From the NCBI RefSeq assembly GCF_001308265.1, contig NZ_CP012023.1, positions 186,001 to 250,000 of the forward strand: 64,000 nt of DNA, given 5' to 3'. Numbering within the stretch: the stretch's first letter is position 1; each line of letters starts with the position of its first letter. Below the pieces are notes generated by a model that had not been told where the DNA came from, ran no database searches, and worked only from the letters and a program-made list of their open reading frames with translations. The translations under genes were made by a program, and so were the position numbers. Source of the stretch: Celeribacter marinus (GTDB lineage: Bacteria > Pseudomonadota > Alphaproteobacteria > Rhodobacterales > Rhodobacteraceae). Shown here in pieces: positions 27,061-35,023 of this stretch.

Positions 27061-27114
27061 ATGACTATTCGGGTACTTACCATGCCCTCCGTATGGAGGA
27101 CGACAACACAATGA
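27061..27114 (+). CDS. Possible 17-codon leader ORF coupled to the YeeE-like gene
   Basis: An ATG with AAAGGAAACGCAC immediately upstream opens a short frame, MTIRVLTMPSVWRTTTQ, whose TGA overlaps the start of the following gene by 4 bases (ATGA). The frame runs across the hairpin that masks the next gene's ribosome site, so its translation could open that site. There is no similarity evidence; the case rests on ribosome site, overlap and hairpin only. Confidence 0.35.
   Translation: MTIRVLTMPSVWRTTTQ
27086..27099 (+). promoter_or_regulatory. Hairpin masking the Shine-Dalgarno of the YeeE-like gene
   Basis: CCTCC-GTAT-GGAGG. The right arm, with the following A, is the only good ribosome site for the ATG at 27111, and the left arm is its perfect complement. 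Confidence 0.45.
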
Positions 27115-27545
27115 TCACTGAATTTACACCTTTTGTCTCACTCATTGGCGGCATTCTCATCGGATTGTCCGCCGTGATGTTGATGGCGTTTCAGGGCCGT
27201 GTGTTTGGCGCTACGGGCGTTTTGGCCGGTTTCATGACGCCGCAAAGTTCCTCTGATTGGCAGTGGCGCGCGCTGCTGTTGGCGGGAATGGTTTCTGGAC
27301 CGTTGGTCTACCGTGTGTTTGCCGGTGAGATGCCCGCAATCGACGTGCCCGTGTCCAATATTGCCCTCATCATCGGCGGGTTCATCGTCGGTTTAGGGGT
27401 CACATACGGGTCTGGCTGTACCTCTGGTCACGGGGTTTGTGGCATGGCGCGTCTGTCGCCTCGCTCAATCGCGGCCACCGTCACCTTTATGATTTTCACC
27501 GCGATCACCGTGTATGTGGTGCGCCATGTGTTGGGGGGGATTTGA
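27111..27545 (+). CDS. YeeE/YedE-family sulfur transporter, first half-protein
   Basis: 144 residues, about four membrane helices. It carries the family signature YGSGCTSGHGVCGMARLSPRS near residue 98, with Cys residues in the G-C-T-S-G-H-G motif that in YeeE proteins relay thiosulfate or another sulfur species across the inner membrane. Full-length YeeE proteins are about 350 residues; here the transporter is split into two small genes, a common arrangement (DUF6691/YedE pairs). The start used is ATG 27111; an upstream in-frame TTG is unlikely. It is followed 2 bases later by the second half. Confidence 0.85.
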   Translation: MITEFTPFVSLIGGILIGLSAVMLMAFQGRVFGATGVLAGFMTPQSSSDWQWRALLLAGMVSGPLVYRVFAGEMPAIDVPVSNIALIIGGFIVGLGVTYGSGCTSGHGVCGMARLSPRSIAATVTFMIFTAITVYVVRHVLGGI

Positions 27546-27547
27546 GC

Positions 27548-27976
27548 ATGAAACATGTTTTGACCTATCTCACAGGCCTTGTGTTCGGTGTTGGTATTTC
27601 GATGTCCGGAATGGCCAACCCTGCCAAAGTGATCAACTTTTTTGATGTGTTCGGCACATGGGATCCTTCACTTGCCTTCGTGATGGGCGGCGCTGTTGTT
27701 GTGGCTTTCTTTGGTTACCGCGCTGTTTTTAAACGCTTTGATAGCCCTGCGTTCGAGCCACGCTTCACAGTGCCGACCAGTCGTGTGATCGACGCCAAGT
27801 TGATTGGCGGGTCTGCGGTGTTTGGCATCGGTTGGGGCATTGCGGGGTTTTGCCCCGGTGGTGCGCTGCCCGCGATTGGCACGCTTGATCCTGCCGTTTT
27901 GACGTTTTTTGTAGCTCTCGTGGCGGGTATTTTTGCCGCGAAATTCATGATGCAGCGCACCGCGCGCCGCGTTTGA
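27548..27976 (+). CDS. YeeE/YedE-family (DUF6691-type) sulfur transporter, second half-protein
   Basis: 142 residues, about four helices. It begins MKHVLTYLTGLVFGVGISMSGMANPAKVINFFD, typical of the second half of split YeeE/YedE transporters, and has GFCPGGALPAIGT near residue 100 with the conserved Cys. The M-x-N-P-x-K-V motif is diagnostic. The start is the ATG at 27548, 2 bases after the stop of the first half. Both halves should assemble into one inner-membrane channel for a reduced sulfur compound that feeds the enzymes encoded next. Confidence 0.86.
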   Translation: MKHVLTYLTGLVFGVGISMSGMANPAKVINFFDVFGTWDPSLAFVMGGAVVVAFFGYRAVFKRFDSPAFEPRFTVPTSRVIDAKLIGGSAVFGIGWGIAGFCPGGALPAIGTLDPAVLTFFVALVAGIFAAKFMMQRTARRV

Positions 27977-27997
27977 TACCGACTTGAGGAGAGAGAA

Positions 27998-28888
27998 ATG
28001 ACCCAGACTTACCCTGTTGATATGGCGCTGACCCCTGAGGTCAAAGCCTTCTTTGATCCGGCCACATGGACCATTTCCTATGTGGTCAAAGATCCGGCGT
28101 CAAACTCATGTGCTGTCGTCGATAGCGTGATGGATATTGATTACGCGGCGGGGCGCATTTCGTATGAAAGCGCCGACGAGATTATCGCCTATGTGCGCGA
28201 ACATGATCTCAAGGTGGAATGGCTGCTTGAGACCCATGTGCACGCCGATCACCTGTCTGCGGCCCCGTATCTCCAAGACAATGTTGGTGGCAAAATCGGT
28301 ATCGGTGAGAACATCACCATTGTGCAAGACGTGTTTGGCAAGGTGTTCAACGAGGGCACAGAGTTTCAGCGGGACGGCTCGCAGTTTGATCGTTTGTTCA
28401 AAGACGGTGACACCTACACCATCGGCACCATGAACTGTTTCACTATGCACACCCCGGGTCACACGCCCGCGTGCATGACGCATACCATGGGCAACGCCAC
28501 CTTTACGGGCGATACGCTGTTTATGCCTGACGGCGGGTCTGCGCGCGCTGATTTTCCGGGTGGCGATGCGGCCACGCTCTATGACAGCATCCAAAAGGTG
28601 CTCGCACTGCCCGACGATATGCGGTTGTTTATGTGTCATGATTACGGGCCAAACGGGCGCGATATCGAATGGGAAACCTCAGTTGGCGACGAAAAAGCCC
28701 ATAATATCCACGTTGGTGCCGGTAAAACCAAGGCGGATTTCGTCAAGTTTCGCGAAGAGCGCGATGCGCAACTCGACATGCCACGGCTGATTATTCCCTC
28801 TTTGCAGGTGAATATGCGCGCTGGTGAGTTGCCGCCCGCCGATCAAGATGGCAAAACCTTTTTGAAGGTGCCGGTCAACGGTCTCTAA
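27998..28888 (+). CDS. Persulfide-dioxygenase-like metallo-beta-lactamase-fold hydrolase
   Basis: 296 residues, cytoplasmic. The metal site HVHADH is at residues 80-85 (LLETHVHADHLSAAPYL), with further ligands in HTPGHTPACMTH and FTGDTLF and the late FMCHDYGP. This is the ETHE1/Blh group of mononuclear-iron enzymes that oxidise glutathione persulfide to sulfite. Blh-type proteins are typically found with YeeE, SQR and DUF442 genes, as here. It has an AGGAG ribosome site and sits 21 bases after the transporter. Glyoxalase II-type activity is the main alternative, made unlikely by the neighbours. Confidence 0.87.
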   Translation: MTQTYPVDMALTPEVKAFFDPATWTISYVVKDPASNSCAVVDSVMDIDYAAGRISYESADEIIAYVREHDLKVEWLLETHVHADHLSAAPYLQDNVGGKIGIGENITIVQDVFGKVFNEGTEFQRDGSQFDRLFKDGDTYTIGTMNCFTMHTPGHTPACMTHTMGNATFTGDTLFMPDGGSARADFPGGDAATLYDSIQKVLALPDDMRLFMCHDYGPNGRDIEWETSVGDEKAHNIHVGAGKTKADFVKFREERDAQLDMPRLIIPSLQVNMRAGELPPADQDGKTFLKVPVNGL

Positions 28889-28978
28889 ATCACGTCACGA
28901 TTGATGTGTGAGAGATCGCCCGCGCCGCCGTGTTTGGCGAAGGTCAGCGCGGTCCCACGCACATCAAAAGAGGCACAC

Positions 28979-29395
28979 ATGGAATTTAACAAGGTAAATG
29001 ACGCTCTGACCGTGAGCGGGCAAATCACACTGGACGAGGTTCAAATCCTTGCCGACAAAGGGTTTCGCACCGTGATCTGCAATCGCCCCGACGAAGAGAT
29101 CGAGGGCGCGTTGCAATCGGACGCGATGGCCGAGGCGGCGCAAGCGGCGGGTTTGAATTTCCTTTATCTGCCGATCTATCCGGGTCAATTCACCGGTGAT
29201 CTGATTGATGAGACGCAACGGGCCTTCGCGGAACTAGACGGGCCTGTGTACGCCTACTGTCGCTCTGGCACGCGCTCGACCACGGCATGGGCATTGTCAC
29301 AAGCGGGCACACGGCCCGCAGACGAGATTATGAGTGAGGCGGCCAGCGCAGGGTATGACCTGAGTGCGATCGCCGGATATCTGTCGGGACGTTAG
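28979..29395 (+). CDS. DUF442 (TIGR01244) sulfurtransferase/phosphatase-like protein
   Basis: 138 residues, one small tyrosine-phosphatase-like domain of the DUF442 family. The active-site loop CRSGTRS starts at Cys94 (YAYCRSGTRSTTAWAL). In sulfide-oxidation clusters these proteins act like rhodaneses, carrying persulfide sulfur on that Cys. The start at ATG 28979 has an AGAGG ribosome site; upstream codons in the same frame are not conserved. It is closely similar to the N-terminal domain of the next gene, so the two probably arose by duplication. Confidence 0.85.
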   Translation: MEFNKVNDALTVSGQITLDEVQILADKGFRTVICNRPDEEIEGALQSDAMAEAAQAAGLNFLYLPIYPGQFTGDLIDETQRAFAELDGPVYAYCRSGTRSTTAWALSQAGTRPADEIMSEAASAGYDLSAIAGYLSGR

Positions 29396-29409
29396 GGTCC
29401 GCGCGCTGC

Positions 29410-29517
29410 GCGTCTCCCCGCCGCCACTGACGCTACCGCCTCGAAGTTTGGGGCACAACGTTTTGGCTTATGATCCCAGTTGGAGGGGATCGGCGGTCGC
29501 TAGCTGCGAGGAGACGC
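29410..29517 (+). promoter_or_regulatory. Inverted repeat spanning the gap before the DUF442-SQR gene
   Basis: GCGTCTCC (29410-29417) pairs perfectly with GGAGACGC (29510-29517). Inside lies a second stem, GATCCC/GGGATC (29472-29477 with 29486-29491). The outer right arm covers part of the GAGGAG ribosome site of the next gene, whose ATG is at 29522. Confidence 0.4.
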
Positions 29518-29521
29518 ACGC

Positions 29522-31198
29522 ATGGAGCTTAAGAAAATCACCGATGGTCTATCTGTATCGGGACAAATCCAGATTGATGACTTGGCCAAATTGGCAAAGC
29601 GCGGGTTTCGCTCGGTTATCTGTAACCGACCCGATGGCGAAGCCGCCGATCAGCCCACACATGACGAGATCGAGGCGGCCGCGACACAGGCCGGTTTGCG
29701 GTTTTTGTATCTGCCCGTCACCCCCGGTATCGTGACCGAAGAGACTGCAACACTGTTTCGCGAGGCGCTCACCGAATTGCCCGGTCCAGTGTTCGGCTAT
29801 TGCCGCACGGGGACGCGCACGACCACGCTTTGGGCGCTGGCGATGGCCAAGGAAAAGTCGGTCGTGGATATTCTGGCCGCAACCAAAGCGGCAGGATACG
29901 ACATGACGGGTGTTGCGCGCCGCATTGCCAATGGCGGTGTGACGCCAACCGATAGTGTCGAGGACGCAAGTTATGATGTTGTGATCGTGGGCGCGGGCGC
30001 CGCTGGGGTCGCCGTGGCCTCGTCGCTCAAATCACGTAAATCCGATCTGGATATCGCCATCATTGATCCCGCAGATATCCACTATTACCAACCCGGTTGG
30101 ACGATGGTGGGGGCGGGTGTGTTCGATGCACAAACAACCGCGAAAACCATGGGGTCGCTCATTCCGCGGGGTGTGCATTGGGTCAAATCGGCTGTGGCCG
30201 CGTTTGAGCCTGCCAACAATGCCGTGATCCTCGACGGGTGCCGCGTGGTCAAATACAAACGTCTGATTGTCTGTCCGGGTCTTAAACTGGATTGGGCGGC
30301 GGTTGATGGTTTGGAAGAAACGCTTGGTAAAAATGGGGTCACCTCGAATTACCGTTATGATTTAGCACCTTACACATGGAAGCTCGTCCAAGAGCAAAAG
30401 GGGGGGCGCGCGATCTTTACCCAGCCCCCCATGCCGATCAAATGCGCAGGTGCGCCGCAAAAGGCCATGTACCTGTCCGCGTCCGAATGGGAGAAACAAG
30501 GCAAGCTTGGCAACATGGATATCCAGTTCATGAATGCGGGCGGTGTGTTGTTCGGGGTTAAGGATTACGTCCCCGCCCTTGAGGAATACGTCAAACGCTA
30601 TGACGCCAAACTGAATTTCTTTCACAATCTGATTGCCGTTGACGGACCGAACAAAACAGCCACGTTCAAGGTCGCCAAACCCGATGCGGAGCCTGAAACG
30701 GTGACGGTCGAGTTTGACATGTTGCATGTCTGTCCGCCGCAATGCGCGCCCGATTTCATCAAAGTGTCGCCCTTGGTCGATGCGGCTGGATGGGTCGATG
30801 TGGATCAGGTCACTTTGCGCCACAAAACCTTTGATAACATCTGGTCGCTTGGCGATGTGATGAACGCGCCCAACGCCAAAACCGCTGCTGCGGCCCGTAT
30901 GCAAGCGCCCGTTGTGGCCGCGAACATCGCCGCCGACATCGATGGAAAAGGCCCACAAGCAGGCTACAATGGCTACGGCTCGTGCCCGCTGACGGTTGAA
31001 AAGGGCAAGATCGTTTTGGCCGAATTCGGCTATGGTGGTGTGTTGTTGCCGTCCTTCCCTAAATGGGCCTTGGATGGCACCAAAGCGACACGGCGTGCGT
31101 GGATTTTGAAAGAGCAAATCCTACCGCCCGTGTACTGGAAAGCCATGCTGCGCGGTAAAGAGTGGATGATTAAGCCCGAAAAAATAATCGCCAAGTAA
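29522..31198 (+). CDS. DUF442 domain fused to sulfide:quinone oxidoreductase
   Basis: 558 residues. Residues 1-~140 are a DUF442 sulfurtransferase-like domain with active-site Cys94 in YCRTGTRTTTLWAL. Residues ~150-558 are an FAD-dependent SQR-type flavoprotein: VVIVGAGAAGVAVASSL near 153, DIHYYQPGWTMVGAGVF, the Cys-containing CPGLKLDW, PPMPIKCAGAPQKA and VCPPQCAP, and the second FAD-binding stretch WSLGDVMNAPNAKTAAAA. SQR oxidises sulfide at the membrane and passes electrons to quinone, with sulfur leaving as persulfide. The fused domain may receive that sulfur directly. Such fusions are known in alphaproteobacteria. No signal peptide is seen. Confidence 0.88.
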   Translation: MELKKITDGLSVSGQIQIDDLAKLAKRGFRSVICNRPDGEAADQPTHDEIEAAATQAGLRFLYLPVTPGIVTEETATLFREALTELPGPVFGYCRTGTRTTTLWALAMAKEKSVVDILAATKAAGYDMTGVARRIANGGVTPTDSVEDASYDVVIVGAGAAGVAVASSLKSRKSDLDIAIIDPADIHYYQPGWTMVGAGVFDAQTTAKTMGSLIPRGVHWVKSAVAAFEPANNAVILDGCRVVKYKRLIVCPGLKLDWAAVDGLEETLGKNGVTSNYRYDLAPYTWKLVQEQKGGRAIFTQPPMPIKCAGAPQKAMYLSASEWEKQGKLGNMDIQFMNAGGVLFGVKDYVPALEEYVKRYDAKLNFFHNLIAVDGPNKTATFKVAKPDAEPETVTVEFDMLHVCPPQCAPDFIKVSPLVDAAGWVDVDQVTLRHKTFDNIWSLGDVMNAPNAKTAAAARMQAPVVAANIAADIDGKGPQAGYNGYGSCPLTVEKGKIVLAEFGYGGVLLPSFPKWALDGTKATRRAWILKEQILPPVYWKAMLRGKEWMIKPEKIIAK

Positions 31199-31215
31199 AA
31201 GCGATCACGTATTTG

Positions 31216-31247
31216 CAGCGGGCCGTCATTGTCATGGCCCGCTGTTT
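31216..31247 (+). terminator. Terminator-like hairpin after the SQR fusion gene
   Basis: CAGCGGGCC (31216-31224) pairs with GGCCCGCTG (31236-31244), followed by only TTT. Strong stem, weak T-run; it may attenuate rather than stop transcription into the SulP gene. Confidence 0.5.
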
Positions 31248-31274
31248 GCTCCAATCCGAAAGGGACCGCCCGCC

Positions 31275-33032
31275 GTGTCTTTTAATCCCCGTAGCCTGCG
31301 CCGATATTTTCCCATTCTCGATTGGGGCTCCAAATACAACAAGGACACGTTCACCAATGACGGTGTTGCCGCCCTCATTGTGACGATCATGTTGATCCCG
31401 CAATCGCTCGCCTATGCGCTGCTTGCGGGGCTGCCCGCCCAGATGGGGCTTTATGCGTCGATTTTACCGCTTGTGGCTTATGCTATTTTCGGGACTTCGC
31501 GCGCGTTGGCCGTTGGCCCCGTGGCGGTCGTCTCGTTGATGACCGCGTCCGTTGTGGGCAACATGGCATTGCAAGGCACGGCGGAATACGCCGCCGCCGC
31601 GATCACATTGGCGTTTTTGTCTGGTTTGATTTTGCTCGCTATGGGTCTGTTTCGGCTAGGCTTTTTTGCCAACTTCCTGTCTCACCCTGTCATCGCGGGG
31701 TTCATCACCGCGTCCGGCATTTTGATTGCGGCCTCGCAACTTAAGCACCTGTTGGGTATCTCGGCGGGTGGTCACACCTTGCCCGAGCGGATTGGCGGTA
31801 TCATCGAGAATATCGGTGACGTGAACGTCATTACGCTCGTCATCGGCGCCTCGGCCACCGCGTTTTTGTTCTGGGTGCGTAAGGGGTTGAAACCGTTTTT
31901 ACGCGCCAAGGGTCTAAGCCCGCGCATGGCGGATATCTTAGCCAAGGCTGGTCCTGTGGCCGCCGTTGTTGTCACCACGCTGATCTCTGCGGTGTTTCAG
32001 TTGCAAAACCACGGCGTGAAAATCGTGGGCGATGTGCCGCGCGGATTGCCACCGCTGACACTACCTGCGTTCTCTGGTGAGGTGTGGAGCCAATTGTTTG
32101 GCGCGGCTGTGTTGATCTCTATCATCGGCTTTGTTGAATCCGTGTCGGTGGCGCAAACGCTTGCCGCCAAGAAACGCCAACGCATCGTGCCTGACCAAGA
32201 GTTGATTGGCCTCGGCGCGTCTAACGTGGCGGCTGCAATCTCGGGCGGCTATCCGGTCACGGGCGGCTTCGCGCGCTCGGTGGTCAATTTCGATGCGGGC
32301 GCTGAAACACCCGCTGCGGGGGCGTTTACCGCCATTGGTATCGCCTTTGCCGCGTTGTTCTTGACGCCTTTGCTCTACTTTCTCCCTGTCGCCACGTTGG
32401 CCGCGACCATTATTGTGGCCGTGTTGTCGCTCGTTGATTTCTCGATCCTTAAAACGACATGGGGCTATTCAAAGGGCGATTTTGCCGCTGTGCTTGCCAC
32501 GATCTTGCTCACCTTGGGCTTTGGTGTTGAAACGGGTGTGTCGGCGGGGGTGATGCTTTCCATCGGTCTGCACCTTTATAAAACATCGCGTCCGCATGTG
32601 GCCGAGGTGGGTTTGGTGCCGGGCACCGAGCACTTTCGCAATATCAAACGTCATGAGGTTTTGACCACGCCTGAACTGGTGACGATCCGTGTGGACGAGA
32701 GCCTGTATTTCGCCAATGCGCGGTTTTTGGAGGATTATATCCTCGACCGCATCGCGGATGATTGCGACATCAAACACGTGGTTCTGATGTGCCCTGCGGT
32801 CAACGAGATTGACAGTTCTGCCCTTGAGAGCCTTGAGGAAATCAACAAGCGGTTGGATGATGGCGGGATCAAGCTGCACTTGTCCGAGGTCAAAGGTCCG
32901 GTGATGGACCGGTTGCAAAAATCGCACTTGCTGCATGATCTGACGGGGCAAGTGTTCCTTAGTCAGTACGCCGCGATGAAGGCCTTGGGTGATGTGACCA
33001 AGCCCGCGCCATCCGATCCGGTTGCGGCGTAA
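31275..33032 (+). CDS. SulP-family anion permease with STAS domain
   Basis: 585 residues. The N-terminal ~430 residues form the multi-helix SulP/SLC26 transporter core: VTIMLIPQSLAYALLAGLPAQ, YAIFGTSRALAVGPVAVVSL and FFANFLSHPVIAGFITASG are family signatures. The C-terminal ~130 residues are a cytoplasmic STAS domain (VLTTPELVTIRVDESLYFAN, CPAVNEIDSSALESLEEINK). It is a sulfate or related-anion transporter in the inner membrane. Last in the sulfide-oxidation cluster, it may export sulfite or sulfate or import sulfate. The start is a GTG at 31275 with AAGGGA upstream. Confidence 0.9.
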   Translation: MSFNPRSLRRYFPILDWGSKYNKDTFTNDGVAALIVTIMLIPQSLAYALLAGLPAQMGLYASILPLVAYAIFGTSRALAVGPVAVVSLMTASVVGNMALQGTAEYAAAAITLAFLSGLILLAMGLFRLGFFANFLSHPVIAGFITASGILIAASQLKHLLGISAGGHTLPERIGGIIENIGDVNVITLVIGASATAFLFWVRKGLKPFLRAKGLSPRMADILAKAGPVAAVVVTTLISAVFQLQNHGVKIVGDVPRGLPPLTLPAFSGEVWSQLFGAAVLISIIGFVESVSVAQTLAAKKRQRIVPDQELIGLGASNVAAAISGGYPVTGGFARSVVNFDAGAETPAAGAFTAIGIAFAALFLTPLLYFLPVATLAATIIVAVLSLVDFSILKTTWGYSKGDFAAVLATILLTLGFGVETGVSAGVMLSIGLHLYKTSRPHVAEVGLVPGTEHFRNIKRHEVLTTPELVTIRVDESLYFANARFLEDYILDRIADDCDIKHVVLMCPAVNEIDSSALESLEEINKRLDDGGIKLHLSEVKGPVMDRLQKSHLLHDLTGQVFLSQYAAMKALGDVTKPAPSDPVAA

Positions 33033-33047
33033 TCACACAGAAAAGGA

Positions 33048-33076
33048 AACGCCCTCCCGATGCGGAGGGCGTTTTT
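33048..33076 (+). terminator. Terminator between SulP gene and dctM
   Basis: AACGCCCTCC/GGAGGGCGTT stem with loop CGATGC and a T-run; the A-run on the left is broken, so it mainly serves the + strand sulfur operon, though dctM ends 7 bases away on the other strand. Confidence 0.88.
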
Positions 33077-33082
33077 ATGTCG

Positions 33083-34405
33083 TCAGTACACCCACCGCAC
33101 AAGGCCCAGCGTCAGGGCAGGAAATCCGACCAATAGAACCACGCGCACAAGATCGGTGACCACAAAGGGTAGGGTGCCTTTGAAGGTCTCGGAAATGGGA
33201 ATGTCCTTGGCCATCGCGTTGATAATAAACAGGTTCATCCCGACAGGTGGCGTGATCAGCCCGACCTCGACAACGATCAGGACCAGAATGCCGAACCACA
33301 ACCCGAATTCGGCGGGTGCGATGCCGAAATCGAGCGCGGCCATGATGGGAAAGATAATTGGCACGGTGAGAAAGATCATCGACAGGCTGTCCATGATGCA
33401 ACCGAACGCCAGATAGAGCAGCAATACGGTGGCGAGGATTAACCACGGCGAGATGTCCAAACCGCCTGCCCAGGCGGCCGCCGATTGTGGCACGCCAGAC
33501 AGCGCGAGGAAGTTGTTAAATACCTTTGCGCCAATCAGGATCAGGAAAATCATTCCCGTTGATCCGGCGGTCTCAAGCGTGGCCTCAACGGATTTTCGCC
33601 ATGTCAGCCCGCCTGAAGAAAGCGCTAGAAGTGCAGTGCCCGCCGCCCCGATGGCGGCGGCTTCGGTAGGGGTGAACACGCCGAGATAGATGCCGCCAAC
33701 GACCACGGTGAAAATCGCCAAAACGGGGGCGACATCCCAAAATGCGCGCAGTCGTTCAGATAGGGATGCCTTGTCGCGCACGCCAGAGCTATGCGGGCGC
33801 ACACGCACGTAAATGGCGATGCAGATCACATAGCCGAGAGCGGCCAAAATGCCCGGCACAAAGGCCGCGACAAACAGTTTGGCGATATTCTCTTCGGCAA
33901 GCATCGCATAGACCACCAAAATGACCGAGGGCGGAATGAGAATGCCGAGCGTGCCACCCGCCGCCAATGCGCCCGTGGCCAAGCGCCCCGTATAACCGTA
34001 TTTGCGCAACTCGGGCAGAGCGACTTTGCCCATTGTTGCCGCCGTGGCCAAGGACGATCCACAGATCGCGCCAAACCCCGCGCAAGCGCCGATTGCGGCC
34101 ATTGCCACGCCGCCCTTGCGGTGACCGAGCCATGTTTCGGAGGCTTTGAACAGCGCGGCCGACATGCCGCCCAAAGTCGCAAAATGCCCCATGAGCAAGA
34201 ACAGCGGGATGATGGAAAACGAATAGGATGAGAACTCGCCGTACACGAGGTGTTTGAGTTGGCTCATCACCATGACTGTGTTGCCGTTCAAAAGATAGGC
34301 CCCACCAAATCCGACCGTGAACATGGCGACCCCGATCGGAATGCGCAAAAAGATCAGGAGCAACAGCACGGGAAAGGACCATAGCCCGATTTCAAAACGG
34401 CTCAT
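33083..34405 (-). CDS. dctM: TRAP transporter large membrane subunit (DctM)
   Basis: 440 residues with about 12 membrane helices over its whole length, usual for DctM of TRAP transporters. Family segments are LLLLIFLRIPIGVAMFTVG, FSIIPLFLLMGHFA, ICGSSLATAATMGKVALPEL, GGTLGILIPPSVILVVYAM and VVEVGLITPPVGMNLFIINAM. It forms the sodium-coupled channel with DctQ. It is last in a minus-strand run lacI, TIM-barrel isomerase, dehydrogenase, dctQ, dctM. No periplasmic binding protein DctP is encoded anywhere in this run. Confidence 0.93.
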   Translation of the reverse strand: MSRFEIGLWSFPVLLLLIFLRIPIGVAMFTVGFGGAYLLNGNTVMVMSQLKHLVYGEFSSYSFSIIPLFLLMGHFATLGGMSAALFKASETWLGHRKGGVAMAAIGACAGFGAICGSSLATAATMGKVALPELRKYGYTGRLATGALAAGGTLGILIPPSVILVVYAMLAEENIAKLFVAAFVPGILAALGYVICIAIYVRVRPHSSGVRDKASLSERLRAFWDVAPVLAIFTVVVGGIYLGVFTPTEAAAIGAAGTALLALSSGGLTWRKSVEATLETAGSTGMIFLILIGAKVFNNFLALSGVPQSAAAWAGGLDISPWLILATVLLLYLAFGCIMDSLSMIFLTVPIIFPIMAALDFGIAPAEFGLWFGILVLIVVEVGLITPPVGMNLFIINAMAKDIPISETFKGTLPFVVTDLVRVVLLVGFPALTLGLVRWVY

Positions 34406-34406
34406 C

Positions 34407-34913
34407 CTAAATCTCCTTGCTCAAAAGCGCACGGCCCGAACGGATCACACAAAAAAGCGCTACAATCACACCGACCCCACAGGCGAACATGGCGGCGCGG
34501 TAGCCCCAAACAATTGGAATTTGGAGGATGAAACTGGTCTCGCCATACGATCCCTTGTCGAGCATCCCCAAATAGAGCCGCCATGCGACGAGCGCCGTGA
34601 AAACGGCCATGAACAGATCGCCAATGAGATCGAGCACGCGGTTTATCTTTGGGCCGAACACGCGGTGCAACATGTCAACACGCGCATGGGTGCGTGCAAA
34701 TTGCGCATAGGGTAGGGCGGAAAACACTGCAAACCCGATGCCGAACTCGACCAGTTCGATATCGCCCGCAATAGCCCGTAGGCCGACAAAATCGAGCGCC
34801 CGCCCGATGACGGAGATACAGGTCAAAACGATGACCGCAAAAAGCGCCACACCCCCCAGAACTGCGGTCAAGCGCGCAAGGCTGCCCACCGCTTTTTCAA
34901 CACGCAAATACAT
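34407..34913 (-). CDS. dctQ: TRAP transporter small membrane subunit (DctQ)
   Basis: 168 residues from the ATG at 34913 (MYLRVEKAVG), which has AAGGGGG upstream; an in-frame ATG at 34970 would add 19 residues. Four membrane helices (TAVLGGVALFAVIVLTCISVI first) and the pattern ELVEFGIGFAVFSALPYAQFARTHARVD-like central region mark DctQ. It partners with DctM, one base away. The substrate is unknown; the neighbouring oxidoreductase and isomerase suggest a sugar acid or similar carboxylate. Confidence 0.88.
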   Translation of the reverse strand: MYLRVEKAVGSLARLTAVLGGVALFAVIVLTCISVIGRALDFVGLRAIAGDIELVEFGIGFAVFSALPYAQFARTHARVDMLHRVFGPKINRVLDLIGDLFMAVFTALVAWRLYLGMLDKGSYGETSFILQIPIVWGYRAAMFACGVGVIVALFCVIRSGRALLSKEI

Positions 34914-35023
34914 ACTCGCCCCCTTATACCGCCCTTCCTTTACGCCAATGGCGCGGGGCGTCTCAATCAAAAAGACCGCAAAGCTTGCGCGTTGCGGTCC
35001 TCTTTGATCAATAAACAGTCACA

